Counted from the first letter of the stretch, positions 47,373 to 58,060 are shown. The stretch: DNA of 64,000 nt from Mixophyes australis (GCA_036250195.1 JAVHZZ010000007.1:161010150-161074149), one strand, 5' to 3'. Program-made: numbers and translations. Notes: a model not told the origin generated them from the letters alone.

Positions 47373-48255
47373 AAGAGCTTGCTAGGCGTTCGGTTGCACC
47401 TGGGACGTTGAAGAAATATCGGGAGGCTTGGTCGTCCTGGGAGGGGTTTTGTGGATCTGATGAGGCTCGAGGTAAGACGAGGCGGCAGTGCATGCTTGCA
47501 TATGTGTGGCATTGTTTTCAGGCGGGTAGATCTAAAACATATATGGTGTCTGCTTTGGCTGGTATTTCGTTTTTCTGCAGGTTACAGGTAGTCGGGATGT
47601 TACCAAACAGGCATTGGTGCGCAAGGTTTTAAGAGGTTGGACTAGAATTCCCCCCCCGCTAGAGGATAAACGTAGACCGATTGATAAGAGAATGTAAGTG
47701 AACCTTTTGAATGTTATCACGGTTGTCGCGACGGATGAGTTTGAGGCGGTTTTGTTTCGGCTGGCGTTTGTTATGGCTTTCTTCGGGGCTTTTAGAATAG
47801 GTGAGTTGGTAGCCTCGTCTAGGACGGCAGTTGATTCGGGCTTGCTGTTTCGGAATGTTGTGGTACAAGATGAGAGTATTGCTTGTAAAATTCATAGATC
47901 AAAGACCGATTCATTGGGATGGGGGAATTGGGTCACTTTGCAGCGGAACCAGGATACAGCAGTTTGTCCAGTAGAATTGACAAGATTCTACAGGGATAGG
48001 TCTCCTGCTCCCGGTGATAATTGGCTTAGACATAGTGATGGTCTTCCCCTTACGAAGTTTCAATTCTCAGCAGTATTCAAGAGTTGCGTGGTTAAGCTTG
48101 GTTTGAGTGCAGCTGACTATGGGACGCATTCCTTTAGGATTGGGGCAGCTACGGTAGCGGCGGAAGAAGGTGTGTCTGATCAGAGCATTATGGCTTTGGG
48201 TAGATGGAGGTCTAAGTGTTTTAAGAGGTATGTGAGGCCAGCTGTGGCGCTATAG
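47340..48255 (+). pseudogene. Ngaro tyrosine recombinase, broken once or twice
   Basis: The N-terminal, SAM-like part (47333-47632 frame) has RSVAPGTLKKYREAWSSWEG. After a frame change near 47600-47640 and a TAA at 47695-47697, the catalytic domain is open (47698-48255). In that 185-codon stretch the catalytic set is complete: R33 in FRIGEL, K69 in HRSKTD, H144 and R147 in HSFRIGA, W170 in GRW, and Y178 in FKRYVRP. This enzyme would integrate a circular cDNA. Only the frame breaks argue against function. Confidence 0.9.
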
Positions 48256-48499
48256 GCTTAGACAGTGCGATGTAGTAAGGCTGACCCATGGCGTTGCGTT
48301 GCTTACCTTGTTGAAAGGGAGCGCGGAGGGTTTTGCCATTTCTTTTCTCCGGGGGCTTGATTGACGGTGGCACCCCGGGGTTTCCGGTTTTACCTCCGCA
48401 TGGGTCACCCTGCGTCATGCGCGAATGTGGTGTATTCTTGTTTTTCCGTATTAATCATAATATGTTTTGTCATTTCATTTACATGCATTATTACTCCAT

Positions 48500-49062
48500 G
48501 TTGCAGGTGCACGTCAGGATGGGAGGAATATTTGGTTGGTCGGCCATTTATTTATTTTCTGGGCCGGTAAGAGCGGCCATGATCATGATTTGAGCAAATT
48601 CCCCCGGGCTGAGTCAATAAGATGGATAGGTGTTAGGGGAATGCGTTGGGCGTCTCTGTTGAATATCCTAAAAGACAATAGGTTTGGGCGCCCTTCAGTA
48701 CTTATTATCCACCTTGGGGGGAATGACCTGGGTAAGTGGTCCAGTTTGGAGCTCATTGAGCAGATAAAATCTGATGTCGGGGCCATTAAGTTACATTGGC
48801 CAACAGCTCGACTAGTTTGGTCCGACATGATCCCTAGGCGCAATTGGAGAGGGGCGGTTAAGCCAGCTCGTATTGTGAAAGCTCGTGGAAAGGTAAATCG
48901 GGCGGTGCGGAAAATCTTTTAGAAAGAAGGCGGTGGTTGCAATAGTTATCCTTCCATAAGGGCGGTTTTGACGCAGTACTATAGGCCCGATGGTGTGCAC
49001 TTGTCTGATTTGGGTATGGCATATTATATACAGCAGATTTTGGGTTTTCTTGTTTGGCTATG
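48500..49062 (+). pseudogene. SGNH hydrolase-like ORF of the Ngaro element
   Basis: NIWLVGHLFIFWAG corresponds to block I of SGNH/GDSL hydrolases as found in Ngaro elements. LIIHLGGNDLG supplies the block III GxND motif, and VWSDMIPRRNWRGA follows. A stop at 48920-48922 interrupts it; beyond, in another frame, YRPDGVHLSDLGMAYY gives block V with its D-x-x-H dyad. The block I nucleophile position is Leu (TTA, 48548-48550) where family members usually have Ser. A pyrimidine-rich stretch ending TTGCAG at 48507 could be a splice acceptor in front of this ORF. Confidence 0.8.
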
Positions 49063-49440
49063 AGAGGTCAGTTGGTGGCGGGCTGCGGTTCTTGGTGGGG
49101 AACCTTAGCTGTGGCAGTAAGCAGCCCAATCAGCGGCCATTTTGTTACATTGAAGGCGTAGTAGGCACTCTCCCCTTAAAGGGATTGGGCAATTAGTCAG
49201 AATAGCCCTTCGGGGTTAAGGGGCTCCGCTTAGGCGGGCGGGCCTCAGCTAATATGCCAAATGGGGGAGCTTGGCTTTTTACGCCTAGTTTGGGTCCAAA
49301 TTAGTTTGGACGGAATTTACAGCTGGTAGATGTGGTCTGGATGCTGATTGGTCTGTTTATATTGGCCACCAATTTTTCCCCAGCAGGTTCGCCTTTAATA
49401 AATTCCTGATCTTTCAAACGCCAATTCAAGTCTCTGTGTC

Positions 49441-49951
49441 TTTATTATAGTTGTAAGTTTACTATGGTAAAGGTAAAAGATGGTATTGTATGTGGTCCAC
49501 CATAAGCGGTTTATATAAAACAAATGGAGAAATAATAGTGCAGATTGTCTAAAATGAGCATATAAAAGTCCACAGAGTTCCCGGAAAAAGAGTATATTCT
49601 TCAACCTCGTGATGAAACGAAGGAATACCACCGTAATTCTTGTGACTTTTTACACCATCTCCCCCAAAGGTATATGCTTACAAGATGTTGGCTTTAATAA
49701 AGCATCTCTAGTAATCCTTCCTGTGTATCGCTTTCAAATTCCTTTTTTGCCTTTTGCTGCAGCTCCATATGCAGGAGGAGGGGGAGAAGCTCACAGGCGC
49801 TGCAGTCTCACTCCACTGCTGTGCAGGGTATTTCAGAAATCCTGTGCTCGAATCACTCTTATCAACGCTGTGCTTCCACTCAAGTTTTCTAGGTGTCACT
49901 GTGATGGCAGTTCACTCCCAGGTATAGGGGTTTACATCTAGCAAAGGCTAG
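49441..49951. other. Unassigned sequence
   Basis: No domain or repeat end recognised. An opposed pair of short ORFs at 49609-49941 appears random. Confidence 0.25.
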
Positions 49952-50243
49952 ATGACCTCACCATACCCCTGTGCTGATTTTTTGAATGACCTTCCTGGTT
50001 GGTACAGAAGCCTGGACAGGTCAATAAGCTTTGTAGTCGTTGTGTAATTCCCCAATTTGTTTCATCCATATACTATATAAACTTTTGAACTCCCATTGCA
50101 AAGCCTGCGGAGGTCCGTCCAATTAATGGATGAAACAAATTGGGGAATTACACAACGACTACAAAGCTTATTGACCTGTCCAGGCTTCTGTACCAACCAG
50201 GAAGGTCATTCAAAAAATCAGCACAGGGGTATGGTGAGGTCAT
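49952..50243. repeat. Perfect 117-bp inverted repeat with 58-bp loop
   Basis: The arm at 49952-50068 (ATGACCTCACCATACCCCTG onward) is the exact reverse complement of 50127-50243; I compared all 117 bases by eye and saw no mismatch. The spacer 50069-50126 contains TATATAAAC. Homology stops on both outer sides. No terminal-repeat family match and no coding frame. Confidence 0.93.
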
Positions 50244-50401
50244 TGGCTGACCCGCTACTGCTGTTATTAGGACTTTTTTAAGCAGACTGATACACAGTGT
50301 AATGTAAATGTGTTATTTTACTTCTTGCTGTAACAAAAAGATTTATAAATCTTACTTACATTGAGGGCATGTATCAGTATCTCTGGGGCTAGAAAGAAAG
50401 A

Positions 50402-51010
50402 ATGTCAAATCTGATTCCTTCAAATCCAGCATCGGTCCTTCCTATACCCTGTAACCCTAAACATCTTGTTCAACTTCTTACCCTTTGCTATAAGAAAGTT
50501 TGCCCTAAGCTTACATGTCTGTTTAACTCAATCTTGAAGAGAAGCTCCTTTGACGCTGCTGCAGAAGCCGATACCATTGTCAACCTAAAGATAGCTAAAG
50601 ATCCCTCATTCTGTACTAACTATTGCCCTGTGTCCTTGCTTGATGTGGAACTTAAGATTTTTGCAAAGACCCTGGTTACCTGACTTAATATCCTATCGTC
50701 CCTCATCCACCACAGCCCAAAGACAACACCAGATGAACTATCAGCCTTACCCACCATATTAATAAATGTAAGGTACCATCCCTAATTATAGCTTTGGATG
50801 CTGAAAAGACATGTGACCCCATTTGCTGACCCTTCATGATGAAATTGCTCTCACAACAGTAAATGTCTTACATGTATAGTAGCTCTGTACCGCTACCCAT
50901 CCACTTCTGTCCAGGTGAACAGCTGCTCTTCCCCCTATTTACATTAACTATGATATCAGACAGGGCTGCCCAATATCTTTGTTTATCTTTGCTCTGTGTC
51001 CTTCATGATT
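50402..51010 (+). pseudogene. L1-clade LINE reverse transcriptase fragment
   Basis: The open frame 50402-50683 ends with KIAKDPSFCTNYCPVSLLDV and LKIFAKTLVT, matching the L1 'KDPxxCxNYRPISLLNxDxKIxAKxLA' block. With frame changes it continues to IALDAEKTCD (cf. ALDAEKAFD) and finally RQGCPISLFIFALC (cf. RQGCPLSPLLF). The catalytic FADD region lies beyond the break. Dead copy. Confidence 0.8.
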
Positions 51011-51340
51011 ATTATTATCTTTTACCTATAAGGCCCCACAAGACTTCCGCAGCGATATACATAGGGGGATAGAACATACAACAAAATTACAAAATAACAT
51101 AGATACACACAGATAAGAACAATGGGTAGATATAAGCAGAATAATAATGGATTAAATGCATGGATTAAATTACCAGAAAAAAAGCGCATGGCATACAAAA
51201 GCAATTCAGCATAAGTCAAAACATAGACAGAGATGAGGACGAAGAGCTGGCAGACAGGAGACACAGCATAGAGGACCCTGTCCGTGAGAGATTACTAATG
51301 GGAGGGGATAAAGAGAGAAAAAAGGACAAAAGAGAACAGT
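51011..51340 (-). mobile_element. L2-like 3' tail, minus strand
   Basis: Starts with TATTATTATC and AAGGCCCCACAAGACTTCCG, an inverse of the L2 tail at 40065-40100. It ends with GAGGACCCTGTCCGTGAGAG, similar to 9285-9305. Coding part absent. Confidence 0.6.
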
Positions 51341-51385
51341 AGGCTGAGTGGGGTTCCCTATGGTCTGCAAGGAACTGAGGTCATC

Positions 51386-52049
51386 TGTCACGTTTGTAGT
51401 ACTAAAGTATCCACTTACTGGTATCGACAAAACAAGACTGAGAGGCGCGGAGTCTAACGCACCCCCGATATTTACCAGGGACCCCCGCAAGGAGGTATGG
51501 GCTTGGGTGTGTGAGGTCGCGGCTCTCCCAACTAGTCACCAGTGCAATGGAGTGTACACAGGATGGCAAGATAAGTAAGTGCAAGATAGCCGAGGATAGG
51601 TACAGGGAGAATTTCCAGAAGAGTGGTCAGAGTAAGCCAAGGTCAGGAACTGCTGGACAATGAGGTACCGAATCACAGCCAAGGGGTGGTCAAAGAACAA
51701 GCCAAATGTCAGGAATGGAAGCAAAAGACAGGAAGAGGGAGAAGGACACTGGAACGCTGGAGACTGGAGAACCAATACTCTGGCACAGACTGTAGGCAGA
51801 AGGTGCCTTAAATAGTTTAATGTGGGCGCTGATAGGTGCGAGTGAATTCGGCAGTCAGATGCACCTGATCGCCGACTAGCTGGTGAAAGGAGCGTCCAAT
51901 TGCCTGGCAATGGGACGCGAATCTACTGCGCATGTGCGCGCAGCGTAGCTGGAAGTATGTCCCCTTGCTAGGCAATGAGACGTGGCTCAGCAAGGGAGAC
52001 AGGCATCCGTCCCCGGCACAACGGGACAGTGTGTGGACGGAGCCTGACA
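51386..52049 (-). mobile_element. Solo LTR, minus orientation (gypsy-like)
   Basis: 664 bp with inverted ends TGTCA...TGACA. Flanking 5-mers TCATC (51381-51385) and CCATC (52050-52054) differ at one base. On the minus strand a TATA-like ACTATTTAAGGC occurs near 51808-51820. No internal retroelement sequence adjoins. Inferred from structure. Confidence 0.55.
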
Positions 52050-52057
52050 CCATCATA

Positions 52058-53646
52058 CAGAGTCCTGGAGGGGGGCTGCACATAGAAAACTATAGGGAGG
52101 GGGCTGCACATAGAAAACTATAGGGAGGGGGCTGCACATAGAAAACTGTAGGGAGGGGGCTGCACATAGAAAACTATAGAGAGGGGGCTGCACATAGAAA
52201 ACTGTAGGGAGGGGGCTGCACATAGAAAACTGTAGGGAGGGGGCTGCACATAGGAAACTATAGAGAGGGGGCTGCACATAGAAAACTGTAGGGAGGGGGC
52301 TGCACATAGAAAACTATAGGGAGGGGGCTGCACATAGAAAACTATAGGGAGGGGGCTGCACATAGAAAACTATAGGGAGGGGGCTGCACATAGAAAACTA
52401 TAGGGAGGGGGCTGCACATAGAAAACTGTAGGGAGGGGGGCTGCCCATAAAAACCTATAAGGAGGGGGCTGCACATAGAAAACTATAGGGAGGGGGCTGC
52501 ACATAGAAAACTATAGAAAGGGGGCTGCACATAGAAAACTATAGGGAGGTGGCTGCACATAGAAAACTATAGGGAGGGGGCTGCACATAGAAAACTATAG
52601 GGAGGGGGCTGCACATAGAAAACTGTAGGGAGGGGGGCTGCCCATAAAAAAAGGGAGGGAAGGGGGCTGCACATAGAAAACTGTAGAGAGGGGGCTGCAC
52701 ATAGGAAACTATAGAGAGGGGGCTGCACATAGAAAACTATAGGGAGGGGGCTGCACATAGAAAACTATATGGAGGGGGCTGCACATAGAAAACTATAGGG
52801 AGGGGGCTGCACATAGAAAACTGTAGGGAGGGAGGCTGCCCATAAAAACCTATAAGGAGGGGGGCTGCACATAGAAAACTATAGGGAGGGGGCTGCACAA
52901 AGAAAACTATAGAAAGGGGGCTGCACATAGAAAACTATAGGGAGGGGGCTGCACATAGAAAACTATAGGGAGGGGGCTGCACATAGAAAACTATAGGGAG
53001 GGGGCTGCACATAGAAAACTATATGGAGGGGGCTGCACATAGAAAACTATAGGGAGGGGGCTGCACATAGAAAACTGTAGGGAGGGAGGCTGCCCATAAA
53101 AACCTATAAGGAGGGGGGCTGCACATAGAAAACTATAGGGAGGGGGCTGCACATAGAAAACTATAGGGAGGGGGCTGCACATAGAAAACTATAGGGAGGG
53201 GGCTGCACATAGAAAACTATAGGAAGGGGGCTGCACATAGAAAACTATAGGGAGGGGGCTGCACATAGAAAACTGTAGGGAGGGGGGCTGCCCATAAAAA
53301 AAGGGAGGGGAGGGGGCTGCACATAGAAAACTATAGGGAGGGGGCTGCACATAGAAAACTATAGGAAGGGGGCTGCACATAGAAAACTATAGGGAGGGGG
53401 CTGCACATAGGAAACTATAGGAAGGGGGGCTGCACATAGGAAACTATAGGAAGGGGGGCTGCATATAGAAAACTACAGGGAGGGGGCTGCATATAGAAAA
53501 CTATAGGGAGGGGGCTGCACATAGAAAACTATAGGGAGGGGGCTGCATATAGAAAACTATAGGGAGGGGGCTGCATATAGAAAACTATAGGGAGGGGGCT
53601 GCACATAGGAAACTATAGGAAGGGGGGCTGCACATAGAAAACTGTG
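52058..53646. repeat. 28-bp minisatellite, left block
   Basis: Unit GGGCTGCACATAGAAAACTA plus TAGGGAGG, with variants (ACTGTAG, ACTATAGAAAG, CATAGGAAAC, CTGCCCATAAAAACC). A larger period is visible where the divergent CTGCCCATAAAAA unit recurs at about 52440, 52636, 52837, 53091 and 53290. The array directly follows the solo LTR. Confidence 0.93.
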
Positions 53647-53654
53647 GGGAGGGG

Positions 53655-54027
53655 CAGGGCTGAATTAACCATAGGGCTAACTGGGCTACAGCCCAGGGGC
53701 CTATGGCATCCAGGGGGCCCTTGAAAGTGCTCAGCAGCATTATTGACCGGTCAGGGATGGGGGCGCCCCCGGCGCGATCAGTGCTGCTGAGCACTTTCAC
53801 TGCGGTCCTTCCCCGGCGAGCTGTAGTCTCTTTACTGAGGAGATCTCGTGAGTCTCACTCTCACGAGATCTCCTCAGTAAAAAGCGTACAGCGCGCCGGA
53901 GAAGGAGGTAAGTGCCGGGAAGGGGGGGGGAAGGCGGGCAGCTCGGATCACGGGGGGGGGGGGGGCCCTCACGGGGGAATGGAGGCCCCCTTAGTCCAGG
54001 GGCCTCCATTCCCTTAATCCGGCCCTG
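53655..54027. mobile_element. hAT-type MITE inserted in the 28-bp minisatellite
   Basis: 373 bp with termini CAGGGCTGAATTAA and TTAATCCGGCCCTG (12 of 14 match when inverted). Identical 8-bp flanks GGGAGGGG lie at 53647-53654 and 54028-54035, although those flanks are low complexity. The interior holds long inverted segments: GTGCTCAGCAGCA / TGCTGCTGAGCAC and ACTGAGGAGATCTCGTGAG / CTCACGAGATCTCCTCAGT. No ORF. Confidence 0.88.
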
Positions 54028-54035
54028 GGGAGGGG

Positions 54036-54260
54036 GCAGCATATAGAAAACTATTGGAAGGGGGCTGCACATAGAAAACTATAGGGAGGGGGGCTGCACA
54101 TAGAAATCTATAGTGAGGGGGCTGCACATACAAAACTATAGGGAGGGGGCTGCACATAGAAAACTATAGGGAGGAGGGTTGCACATAGAAAACTATACGG
54201 AGGGGGGCTGCATATACATAACTATAGGGAAAGAGGGGCTGCGTATACAAAATGTTAGGG
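54036..54260. repeat. 28-bp minisatellite, right block
   Basis: Continuation of the 28-bp array beyond the MITE, with more diverged units that fade out near 54260. Confidence 0.85.
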
Positions 54261-56404
54261 AGGGGGGGGCTACTAAAATGTGTGCAGGAAAGATGGGGGG
54301 CTGCTATAATGTGTGAGGGAAGGGGGGGATGTCTGAATAGTACATGGGTGGAAGGTAGGCTATTAATTTAATGGTGGTCTTTAAGTGGGGGGTAATTATT
54401 TAATGGGTGCTATGCTACTTGTGCCTTGTTATGCCATCTCATATTGGGGCAATTTAATCTATTGGTGGGGCAGTTTAATTTACTGGTGAGGCCCATTAAA
54501 TTAAGATGGGGTGACGGGACATTTAATTTAATGCTGGGTTGTTCAGAGCTATTAATTGAATATAGGGGTGAGTTTGGAGAGGAAGGCTATTTATTAAATG
54601 TGAATAATAATTATTCATTGCCGAGATGGTTGTGGGAAATGGTTATATTAAACACAAATGCTACTAAGTTATTGCTGGGGCTGTTCAGAGGGAGGGAAAT
54701 AGGTTTATTTATTAAATGGGAATAATATTACTTTAATGTTGTGGTTGATTGGAGGGAAATAGATCTATTTATTAAATATGAGTACTATTATTTTAATGTA
54801 GAGAACTGGAGGGATTATTATTAAATGTGGATGCTATTGATTTAATGCTGTGGCTGGATAGAGCTTTCTACATTTCATTTACCCATTTTTTTCCAAATAG
54901 GGCATCCAACATTCCAGGATCCAGACAAGCAGCAACTGATCATAAGAAACCAGCAGCCACAGATGGTGACAGTGACAAGAACAGGTAGAACAGGTAGGAG
55001 AAAGCAGGACAGTCTACCAACAGTCCTGAATCTGGTGGGGAAGTCCTGAAATTTGGGTGACTGTCTTGCTAGGTCTGACTACAAGTACAGTAGGGAGGTA
55101 TGTCCTGTTTCACACTGTACTGCTTGTGAAGGTAGAGCTGCGTGCACCTAACAGTACTGAAGTTTTGTCTGTGTAATTGTCTAAGACATATCTGAAAACA
55201 TAACCCTCCTGTCTCAAGTGCCACGGTTCCCCCAGAGCCTTCTTCCACCTCTGGGGATACTTTAGTGGTTCTTGCATTAATTCTTTTGCCTGCCTTCTAC
55301 CTTGCACTGGTCCCATTCTCAGATCACATTGTAGAATATATAGCCAGCCCACATTGCACTGCCAATATCATTAATCCTGCCTCCTTTGCACCTTGTATAT
55401 CACCAGCAAACCCTTGGAATAGCTCTCCCCTTCACTTATGCCATTGTCTGCCAACCCTCCCTGCACTGTTATTAATTCAAACCACCACCAATCACTGGGC
55501 ACAATTGTTACAAAAGTAGTGTTTTCTTGTAGATGCTTGAAGCATTTCACCTTTGTGGTGATCGCACTGGATAGCCATTTATAATAAGGATTATTTTAAT
55601 GCATTTTTTGAAACACAAAGTACACATTTTTATATATTAAAAAATAGATTTGACTGGTAGCATCTCATGACGTCAGGGGAAGATGCAACAGTGCGGTGAG
55701 GTCTCATATGCTGCTCAGGCAGACTGATCAGATACAATTGTGCCAACATTCGTAATAGTTAAACTTATTAAACAAAGTCAGATATGTTTCTATGAAGGGA
55801 ATATTGGAAGGATGTGAGCACAGAGGTATAAACCAGTCGCAGATCATGTAAAAGGATTCATGTATTTTTATACCACAGGACTGGCAGCTCTTTCCCTGCA
55901 TTGCTTTAGAGGTGACCCACTGTGTATTATCATATCTAGGTTTTCCTAAATGTTACTACAACCAAATTCCAGTAATTCTAAATACCGCCTACTTTTGTGT
56001 TGGTTACACCCACAGTTGATTTGTTCCTGTCCACATGAGACCACTTGAAGAATTTTTTCCAGGGCCACTTCAAGTTCCAATCTGCCCCTGCTAGCAGGTG
56101 ATAGTGATTATTATCCTGACTTTTCCCTTTCTTTTAGAGGGGGCAGCCAAGGCCCACGTCAAAACAAGGTAGACAGCGATTCAGCAACAATCTGGATCTG
56201 TGGTGATTGGGTCACTTGATGTGATTCAGATGTGGCCAGAAGAGATGGTTTTGATGTTGTATCAAAGGGTATGGTCTACCCAGAATCCACCACTAATGCA
56301 CAAATGTCAGCAATATGAAAATATTATGCTTCAAATAACAGGATATTATTGTTTTTCATCTCCAATGATCACCTAGTTCATGATATCTAAATATCACTAC
56401 TCAC
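54261..56404. other. Unassigned, presumed LYPD1 intron
   Basis: TTTAAT/TATTAAAT-rich degenerate repeats at 54370-54850, then sequence without genes or recognisable repeat ends. It lies downstream of the LYPD1 exon in the sense of that gene. I looked for the next LYPD1 exon (encoding the C-terminal half of the LU domain) and did not find it here. Confidence 0.4.
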
Positions 56405-56539
56405 CATCACTCTTTTCCATGACTTCTTTCTGACACGTGTCCTGGACATTAACCGTACAGTTTACAATAAACTCTGGGGAGGAGCAGTCGTCTTTCTGGA
56501 ATTCCTCACATTGGTAACATTGGATCTGAAGAGCAAACC
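56405..56539 (-). CDS. LYPD1: LYPD1 internal exon (N-terminal half of LU domain)
   Basis: LYPD1 (Lynx2/PHTS) is a GPI-anchored Ly6/uPAR-domain protein that modulates nicotinic acetylcholine receptors in neurons. On the minus strand, TTCTTCTTGCAG precedes a 135-bp open exon and GTGAGTAG follows; both introns are phase 1, as usual in this family. The exon reads FALQIQCYQCEEFQKDDCSS then PEFIVNCTVNVQDTCQKEVM and EKSD. This matches LYPD1 as I know it almost residue for residue, including the C-x2-C start of the LU fold and five cysteines. An N-glycosylation site (NCT) is present. The preceding signal-peptide exon and the following exon are not recognised in the window. No stops or frame changes, so it looks functional. 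Confusion with LYPD6 is possible but less likely. Confidence 0.9.
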
Positions 56540-57683
56540 CTGCAAGAAGAAGGGATCAGTCAGGAGCTGAAGGTCTCAAACCAATTACAAGGTGTGAGCA
56601 GTGTTTGTGAATCCCCCCTGAGACATGAACTTCTTCTGGGGGCTAAGATGCTCTTTAGGAAAGGTCTCTGGGCCTAAGTTCCTTAATGAATCAGGCCCTC
56701 TGTGTTTGGGACAGTGGGCAACAAAACTTCAGTAGTGAGAATTTGGAAAGGTTTTGATAAACCTTAGATTTTATATCATGTGACATCCTGGTATATAGCA
56801 TATCATGCAGTATCAGACAGGAGAGCAGCATGGAAATTCAGTTTTGCAGATCCGTCAAATTGTTATCACGCAATTCTCTGTACAGATTGATTCATTGTGT
56901 CATGAGTGTAAATAAAACAATAATACTAATTGTTATTAATAAACCCTCCCAGACAGCTCTGGGATGAACTGTCTGTACTATTTGTACACAGGAAATATAA
57001 TATTATTATTTTTTTTGGGTTGTTTGTTTATAAATGTAATCCTGTTATGATTAAATAAATGATGGCTATAATATATTTAAAATTAATCTGAGCAGTACAT
57101 ATATAACCTTCTATTTTCAGATGCTAAGAACTAATATAATCTGCAAGGAGACACTGGTGATGGTAACGTAGTTTCAGGGTTTTCAGACAACTTTGAGAGC
57201 AGTGTAAAAAGTAGGGGACGATTTATTTTCCCCAAAACTTTGTTTAGATTGGAAATTTAGTGAGTGTGAGTGAATCTTTTCCCGATGGACAATATTCTTT
57301 TGTTTAAACTAAGGGGTCTATTTATCAAATAGGGAAAAACCCTAAAAAAGAGCTTTCACCAGATTTAGGGCTCCTCCCTATCTATTTAAGTCGCTCTCCT
57401 CAGGATGATAGTCCAAGCCCAGGCTTCTAGCTCCTGCGCCCAAGCACTAATTATCCCCAGACTAGTCTGGCAAGCTGTAAGATTACTTTCAATACTTCCA
57501 GACAGTAAGCTTCCGTTTTCACACTCTATTGATAAATAAAAGTCTAGTTTTTAGCCTATTACCAATTACCAGAGTACAACTGTAAGACTGAAATCAAAGG
57601 GAGGCAGCACAAAGTATGTAAACAATCTGCAGAACAGAAAACAGTTCTGTCACCCCAGTTCTTGCACTAAGTGTCAACATCTG
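56540..57683. other. Unassigned, presumed LYPD1 intron
   Basis: Apart from the 29-bp MITE relic at 56670-56698 and a single GGGGTCTATTTATCAAA terminus near 57312, I see nothing recognisable. Confidence 0.35.
56670..56698. mobile_element. 29-bp relic of the GGGCCT foldback MITE
   Basis: GGGCCTAAGTTCC joined to TTAATGAATCAGGCCC, flanked by TCT at 56667-56669 and 56699-56701. Only the two ends of a GGGCCTG...CAGGCCC element remain. It lies 130 bp upstream of the LYPD1 exon acceptor. Confidence 0.6.
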
Positions 57684-57912
57684 GGGCCTGATTCATTAGT
57701 GCATCTTAACTTCACTCTTATCACCCTGATTCTTCAAAGTTAAGAATCAGGGAGATAAGAGTGAAGTTAAGATGGATTTTCATCTTAACTTAAGAAATTC
57801 TTCACTTACGCAGTGGATTTTGATTCTTATCTCCCTTTTCTGGGCAGGAACAGAGTGGATTTGCTTAAGATAAGCAAAAAACGGCAGATAAGAACACTAA
57901 TGAATCAGGCTC
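57684..57912. mobile_element. Foldback MITE with GGGCCTG ends, second subfamily
   Basis: 229 bp with the same GGGCCTGATTCATTA / TAATGAATCAGGCTC termini as the 13614 and 38094 elements but a different interior (ATCTTAACTTCACTCTTATC and its inverse). Flanks CTG at 57681-57683 and 57913-57915. Confidence 0.8.
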
Positions 57913-58060
57913 CTGATGTAAGCGATAAACACCACCTCCATAAAACAGGACCAGAGACCACCACTCCTTCTTACAGTTGTTTATCCTGTGACTGGCACAC
58001 CTTCTGTGTGTACCCAGCTTTACAATCTCTCTGTAGAATGAGGAAGAATGAAGAGGGTGG

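Larger units (their letters stand above)
45186..49440 (+). mobile_element. Ngaro-type tyrosine-recombinase retrotransposon (degraded)
   Basis: Order: gag-like ORF, reverse transcriptase and RNase H, tyrosine recombinase, SGNH hydrolase. This gene set is that of vertebrate Ngaro/DIRS-order elements, which use a recombinase instead of an integrase. The Ngaro assignment rests on the hydrolase. The N-terminal half of the reverse transcriptase is deleted, and every later frame has at least one break. The expected split direct repeats could not be identified, so both limits are approximate. An AATAAA lies near 49398. Confidence 0.82.

Noticed and set aside
52053..53380. Several 60-85-codon minus-strand ORFs of CSPLPIVFYVQPP type
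   Set aside because: They are translations of the 28-bp minisatellite; three units (84 bp) equal 28 codons, so open frames recur without meaning.
54261..56404. The next LYPD1 exon or an overlapping GPR39 exon
   Set aside because: I looked on the expected strand for the CCNTPLCN-type cysteine cluster and for receptor transmembrane segments and saw neither; they probably lie outside the window.
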